Below are positions 41,501-43,775 of a DNA stretch of 43,775 nucleotides, piece after piece (position 1 is the stretch's first letter; the number at the start of each line of letters is the position of its first letter). Both the position numbers and the translations under genes were made by a program. This stretch comes from Candidatus Poseidonia sp. (GTDB taxonomy: Archaea > Thermoplasmatota > Poseidoniia > Poseidoniales > Poseidoniaceae), in NCBI GenBank assembly GCA_022426155.1, contig JAKMEE010000001.1, positions 1 to 43,775 on the forward strand, given 5' to 3'. Under the pieces are notes generated by a model. That model searched no databases, was not told where the DNA came from, and saw nothing but the letters and a program-made list of their open reading frames with translations.

Positions 41501-42059
41501 GGAAATCATAGGTTTCACTCACAGGTGAATACGTCGTAGAGATTGTGATGTCACCTAAGATCTGTTCAAGGAATGAAATGCCGCTTGGAACAAACCGAAT
41601 GTACATGTCAAGATCGCTACGAATGGCGCCCAAATCACTCACTCGTAAGTATTCAGTCTGAGTGTATTCGATGTAGACATTGCCCGTATACCCCTCGAGG
41701 GAGACGCCAGATTTGTCAAAATTCGCCGAGGAACGTAAGGTATACGCCATCACAGTCATGTTGTCAACGGTTTGCTCTGAAATCGCCATGACTTCAGTGG
41801 TTGTATCTCCCTGAATTTCCCCGACCGTTGCCTGAACGCCTGTATTGGTCACAAGGATGGTCGGGTCAAAGGTTCCAGAGTAAACCCAACGGTCACCTAC
41901 CCTCCATTCTGGGATGTCAGAAACGCCAGGGTCATGCCCTCCACTCTCGAAGGTCAGAGGGGCTTGTGGGAGTGGCGCATGTGTCGGCGGGACGATGCTA
42001 AAGCACAACAGGAATGTCAGCGCGAGGGGCAGAAACCAACGTTGCCGGAGAGCCCCCAT
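38559..42059 (-). CDS. Giant PKD-repeat surface protein B with GWTxEQW cytosolic tail
   Basis: A paralogue of the downstream protein with the same layout: signal peptide (FLPLALTFLLCFSIVPP), an N-terminal domain starting WRVGDRWVYSGTFD, a CARDB-like part (NLTLSWEADPDGLNLADANISNN), several PKD modules (SYDEDGGDVSCTF; VTDDDGAHASEVLTVTVLN), a transmembrane helix (LGLLSMILLLLLLFTRRKSG) and a cytosolic tail ending GLPEGWTLEQWEHYGQQWL. Matching stretches at the same positions show a tandem duplication that has since diverged. ATG 42059 is preferred over GTG 42071. TBP ends 45 bases upstream on the same strand without a clear promoter between, so read-through from tbp is possible. Confidence 0.82.
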   Translation of the reverse strand: MGALRQRWFLPLALTFLLCFSIVPPTHAPLPQAPLTFESGGHDPGVSDIPEWRVGDRWVYSGTFDPTILVTNTGVQATVGEIQGDTTTEVMAISEQTVDNMTVMAYTLRSSANFDKSGVSLEGYTGNVYIEYTQTEYLRVSDLGAIRSDLDMYIRFVPSGISFLEQILGDITISTTYSPVSETYDFPLRADERWTTTTTSYTQWSGSSDYITPFPPPVTDTNQTTWVVSDVGKPSNSIGQSIDYGGCNGSYELTSYNRDGDSDGYRWYCPEIGNYAWLHTEDEIGLTIDFRLKRYDPVGATGVAPYSNPGTRDSCLAVTPEREITALNTPLQVWVNASSSCFSNPAGINVDLHHEHEGLTTSLTTASNGSAWAEIDIGDALDSTASQLDYASHGLVAHSGNFVGSTTVTLDEYLVGLDVFADAEAAQISRNRSGVVTPLNALSGYNVLPGDMLDVEVSFNNRGITTSIPTTGLVILPNGQTIETSLPALQTYEVHKVNLNWTVPIGQEIGNLTLSWEADPDGLNLADANISNNRADIGLFVGRLPTPMVNNTSGLTNQIITLDASQSYDEDGGDVSCTFIVPYDDGTRTWTEITLIREDCILNYSWIDDGDYPVEIMIEDEERDETSITVSVNVLNQAPAIEVQSMRSEAKVEHPITLFAFANDSDSEKPWPGVVDIYWPGANCKEGYYTRVCTTTSNVEGWKTFTAVGIDDDSQQATATIDIKFTNINPHGINIQLVDDEPIPMDSQQTWHVDEDQTVTVKGQAQDSMDDVLGLTHTWWPDDAQPSMILTFDGRTSEFDMVWEKAGLHKMRLEVLDTEGASSGIEERWVSVRNLAPVIEPLIEILPVAEGQTVQVTGSATDSPSDLVSLVRCWDIDPSSDSDDLGSADDDCDVRGDNLTIAWNRSGTHKLVYHVTDDDGAHASEVLTVTVLNTPPLVRTAAIACVAYQPCTLDASSTIDALTDVDGLTVVWDIDIADDSNEDGIADNDADLIGKIVTYTFKQSGAHSVKVIAWDEDPERPGSKVVTFAIAPADRTPLENLGASLVGENANPLMQLGLLSMILLLLLLFTRRKSGQESTEIWDEVSQHEQAQSMEDRDERLERIRPEGPPPAYLFQAALEQAPDSIQTSTETTDETGPMVPETGLPEGWTLEQWEHYGQQWLDSQT

Positions 42060-42103
42060 GATGAAACCCACACAGGGCGAAGAACATCAACGCTTCTCTT
42101 GCT

Positions 42104-42718
42104 TCAAAGCAAGTCTGCAAGTTCGTCCTTGATGATTTCGACAGCCTCGAGAATCTCGTCCTTGTGTCGTGCCCCGGTAATCACCATCTTTCCTGATCCG
42201 AAGATGAGGCAGACGACTTTGGGGTCGTCAAGGCGATAGATGAGGCCTGGGAATTGCTCTGGCTCGTACTCGACTTTGTCGAACGGCAAGTGGAATGTAA
42301 GATGGTTAAGGTTCAATTTTCGTGGGACTCCTGCTTGAGGTTCTCCAGTGAACTTGTCGAGTCCATCGTAATCTTCGGGATAGTGCAGAGCGTAGGTAGC
42401 TACCATGTTTTGAACTTCGATGGTGACGTCCTTCAAATCCCATGTTTCAATTCCAGCTGCACGCAAATCCTTGATCATGCGGTCGATACCTGTGTGGATG
42501 TTGTCTTCGTCCTTTCCGCCGGTGCAGACAGCACGGCCGGAGCGGAACATCAGGATTGCAAGTTTTGGTTCGGTGACACGGTAGACTACACCTGGGAATT
42601 GTTCTGGTTCATACTCACAATTCAATTGGATAGCAATGTCGGGAAGATCGAGTTCTTCCGCAACACGGGTACTTGCAACTACATTGACAACAGTTAGGCG
42701 TTCTTCATCGGTGGTCAT
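42104..42718 (-). CDS. tbp: TATA-box binding protein
   Basis: TBP recognises the TATA box and nucleates archaeal transcription. The two pseudo-symmetric halves are clear: VVNVVASTRVAEELDLPDIA and VEVQNMVATYAL-like VTIEVQNMVATYAL begin each repeat, and the phrase EYEPEQFPGVVYR recurs as EYEPEQFPGLIYR. Each half has the fluid core (LAILMFRSGRAVCTGGK; VCLIFGSGKMVITGAR). Length 204 is slightly above the ~185 norm because of an insert of about 13 residues (PEDYDGLDKFTGEP) at the join. It has a strong promoter of its own just upstream. Mevalonate kinase lies 73 bases upstream. Confidence 0.95.
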   Translation of the reverse strand: MTTDEERLTVVNVVASTRVAEELDLPDIAIQLNCEYEPEQFPGVVYRVTEPKLAILMFRSGRAVCTGGKDEDNIHTGIDRMIKDLRAAGIETWDLKDVTIEVQNMVATYALHYPEDYDGLDKFTGEPQAGVPRKLNLNHLTFHLPFDKVEYEPEQFPGLIYRLDDPKVVCLIFGSGKMVITGARHKDEILEAVEIIKDELADLL

Positions 42719-42738
42719 ATAAAAGGCGAATAACCCTT

Positions 42739-42760
42739 AGTATTTAAAAGGGATTTCGGA
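42739..42760 (-). promoter_or_regulatory. BRE/TATA promoter of tbp
   Basis: Read on the minus strand, the BRE cgaaatcc (42751-42758) is followed by the TATA-box ttttaaata (42741-42749). The box centre is about 27 bases before ATG 42718, so the transcript should be leaderless or nearly so. This is the clearest promoter in the window. Confidence 0.75.
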
Positions 42761-42791
42761 CCCATAGTTTGCAGTCGTGGAGATCGGATAC

Positions 42792-43775
42792 TCACTTGGA
42801 CCAAAAAGCCTCTTTTGGCGCTGTGATGAGGGTGGCGCCTGGGTTTCCGAGCCGTGAGATGAGAGTCCGTCCACCAGCGAGTTCAATGGCTTCACTCGTG
42901 GCCTTGGGGTTGCGTGTTAATGCAACCATACACCCTCCGCCTCCGGCACCCGTCAGTTTCGCTCCGAGAGCTGTTGGTAGTGCTGCTGAAATCAGGGTTT
43001 CAAGTTCATCCGATGATACGCCAAGATTTCGTAAAATAATGTGATTTTCGCTCATGGCGTGTCCGACTGCATCGTAATTTCCTACTTGGAGCGCTTTCAA
43101 CCCACGGCGAGCGATACTTCCAATGGCTCGTATCTCGTTAATTCGGCTTGGATTGGCTTCAAGAGCAGCAGCAACCAAGGCGACTTGATGCGAAGTGGGT
43201 GCGTGAACTCCTGTATTGCCTAATACGAGGTACACATCATCCTGGGGTGGTGTCATTGTATGAATCTCCCAAGTTCGTTGACCATCGGGAGTTTCGAGTT
43301 TACGAGTGAAGACCCAATCGCATCCATCTTCTTTCTTGTCTGAGAGGACCACAATCCCTCCAAGGGTGCTGGTTGAGGTATCCATTGGAGATGCACGACC
43401 GGATTGGGCCGTTGCTTCAGCCAAATGGGCGAGATGGCTCATTTCATCGTGCCCAAGTTGGCCTTCTGAATTTGGTCTGCTCGCATCTAAAGCAGTGCAC
43501 AAAGCAACGCTTAATGCAGCACTTGACCCAAGACCCGATGCCCGTGGGATATCTCCCGATACATGGACGGATAGTGGCTTCGGATCGCTCGTTGTGGACC
43601 ATAGTGCATGAACGAGATGATGGATGTGAGGGTGACGTTTTGCGACAAGGGAGCTGCCGTCAATGCTCCACGAACTGGCGGGTGTAACACGGACTTGGAG
43701 GCGTTGCTCAAGAGCAACAGCAACCGCTGGCTCACCGTACACAACCGCATGTTCTCCAAAGAGAATGCATTTGGC
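42792..43775 (-). CDS. mvk: Mevalonate kinase (5' end outside window)
   Basis: A GHMP kinase that phosphorylates mevalonate for isoprenoid (archaeal lipid) synthesis. Reading in frame to the window edge gives AKCILFGEHAVVYGEPAVA, the conserved mevalonate kinase N-terminus, so the gene continues beyond 43775 and GTG 43742 is not a start. The ATP-binding motif PRASGLGSSAALSVA is present, and the C-terminal GHMP motif TGAGGGGCMVAL is near the end. The catalytic Asp region is PMDTSTSTLGG. The gene ends 73 bases before tbp on the same strand. Confidence 0.92.
   Translation of the reverse strand, partial: AKCILFGEHAVVYGEPAVAVALEQRLQVRVTPASSWSIDGSSLVAKRHPHIHHLVHALWSTTSDPKPLSVHVSGDIPRASGLGSSAALSVALCTALDASRPNSEGQLGHDEMSHLAHLAEATAQSGRASPMDTSTSTLGGIVVLSDKKEDGCDWVFTRKLETPDGQRTWEIHTMTPPQDDVYLVLGNTGVHAPTSHQVALVAAALEANPSRINEIRAIGSIARRGLKALQVGNYDAVGHAMSENHIILRNLGVSSDELETLISAALPTALGAKLTGAGGGGCMVALTRNPKATSEAIELAGGRTLISRLGNPGATLITAPKEAFWSK

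Noticed and set aside
43742-43742. GTG as a start for mevalonate kinase.
   Set aside because: The frame continues to the window edge with the conserved ILFGEHAVVYG sequence, so the gene is simply cut off.

Overview
The window reads as a compact genome piece from a planktonic euryarchaeon, most likely Marine Group II (Candidatus Poseidoniales). Archaeal identity is directly supported: a TATA-box binding protein with its own BRE/TATA promoter, an archaeal exosome Csl4 subunit, an NMD3 homologue, mevalonate kinase, a KaiC-type ATPase, SepF, an archaeal bifunctional phosphoglucose/phosphomannose isomerase and a COG1031-type radical SAM protein. The group assignment is an inference from the combination of very large PKD/CARDB surface proteins, rhomboid and subtilase proteases and cytochrome c maturation genes. 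No rRNA, tRNA, CRISPR array or insertion sequence was found. The largest non-coding stretch is about 330 bases (1682-2015).

Layout. 2-3211 (+): the 3' end of a secreted ELWxxDGT-repeat protein, a four-helix membrane protein of unknown function and a small zinc-ribbon membrane protein. 3392-10338 (-): a large N-glycosylation-rich surface protein, a SMUG1-type uracil-DNA glycosylase, a long-chain acyl-CoA synthetase and a lipoprotein. 10405-19859 (-): a tight series holding a GT-C-like membrane protein, a GT2 glycosyltransferase, aspartate-semialdehyde dehydrogenase, a Pro/Glu-rich unknown, a tiny double zinc ribbon, a METTL5-like methyltransferase, a Csl4 protein fused to two RRM domains, and a radical SAM/HhH protein. 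19932-20552 (+): a soluble M23 peptidase-fold protein. 20546-24939 (-): a CcmA-CcmB fusion, CcmC and CcmD (haem export part of System I cytochrome c maturation), then NMD3 and phosphoglucose/phosphomannose isomerase. 25030-32938 (+): a rhomboid protease with a C-terminal zinc site, a 1629-residue membrane-anchored subtilase with a cytosolic zinc ribbon, and GlmS. 32942-33670 (-) KaiC-like; 33762-34334 (+) Maf. 34338-43775 (-): mevalonate kinase (5' end cut by the window), TBP, two tandem paralogous giant PKD surface proteins, and SepF.

How the genes fit together. Sugar supply (isomerase, GlmS), glycosyltransferases (GT2, GT-C-like) and several sequon-rich surface proteins point to a heavily glycosylated cell envelope. 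Genes are packed: 4-8 base start/stop overlaps (METTL5/zinc ribbon, GT2/GT-C, NMD3/isomerase, CcmAB/CcmC) and convergent ends 3 bases apart or overlapping by 7 bases suggest short operons with many leaderless transcripts. The most distinctive elements are the Csl4-RRM-RRM fusion, the twin PKD proteins sharing a cytosolic GWTxEQWxxYGxQWL tail next to SepF, the adjacent rhomboid/subtilase pair, the archaeal SMUG1, and the fused CcmAB exporter.
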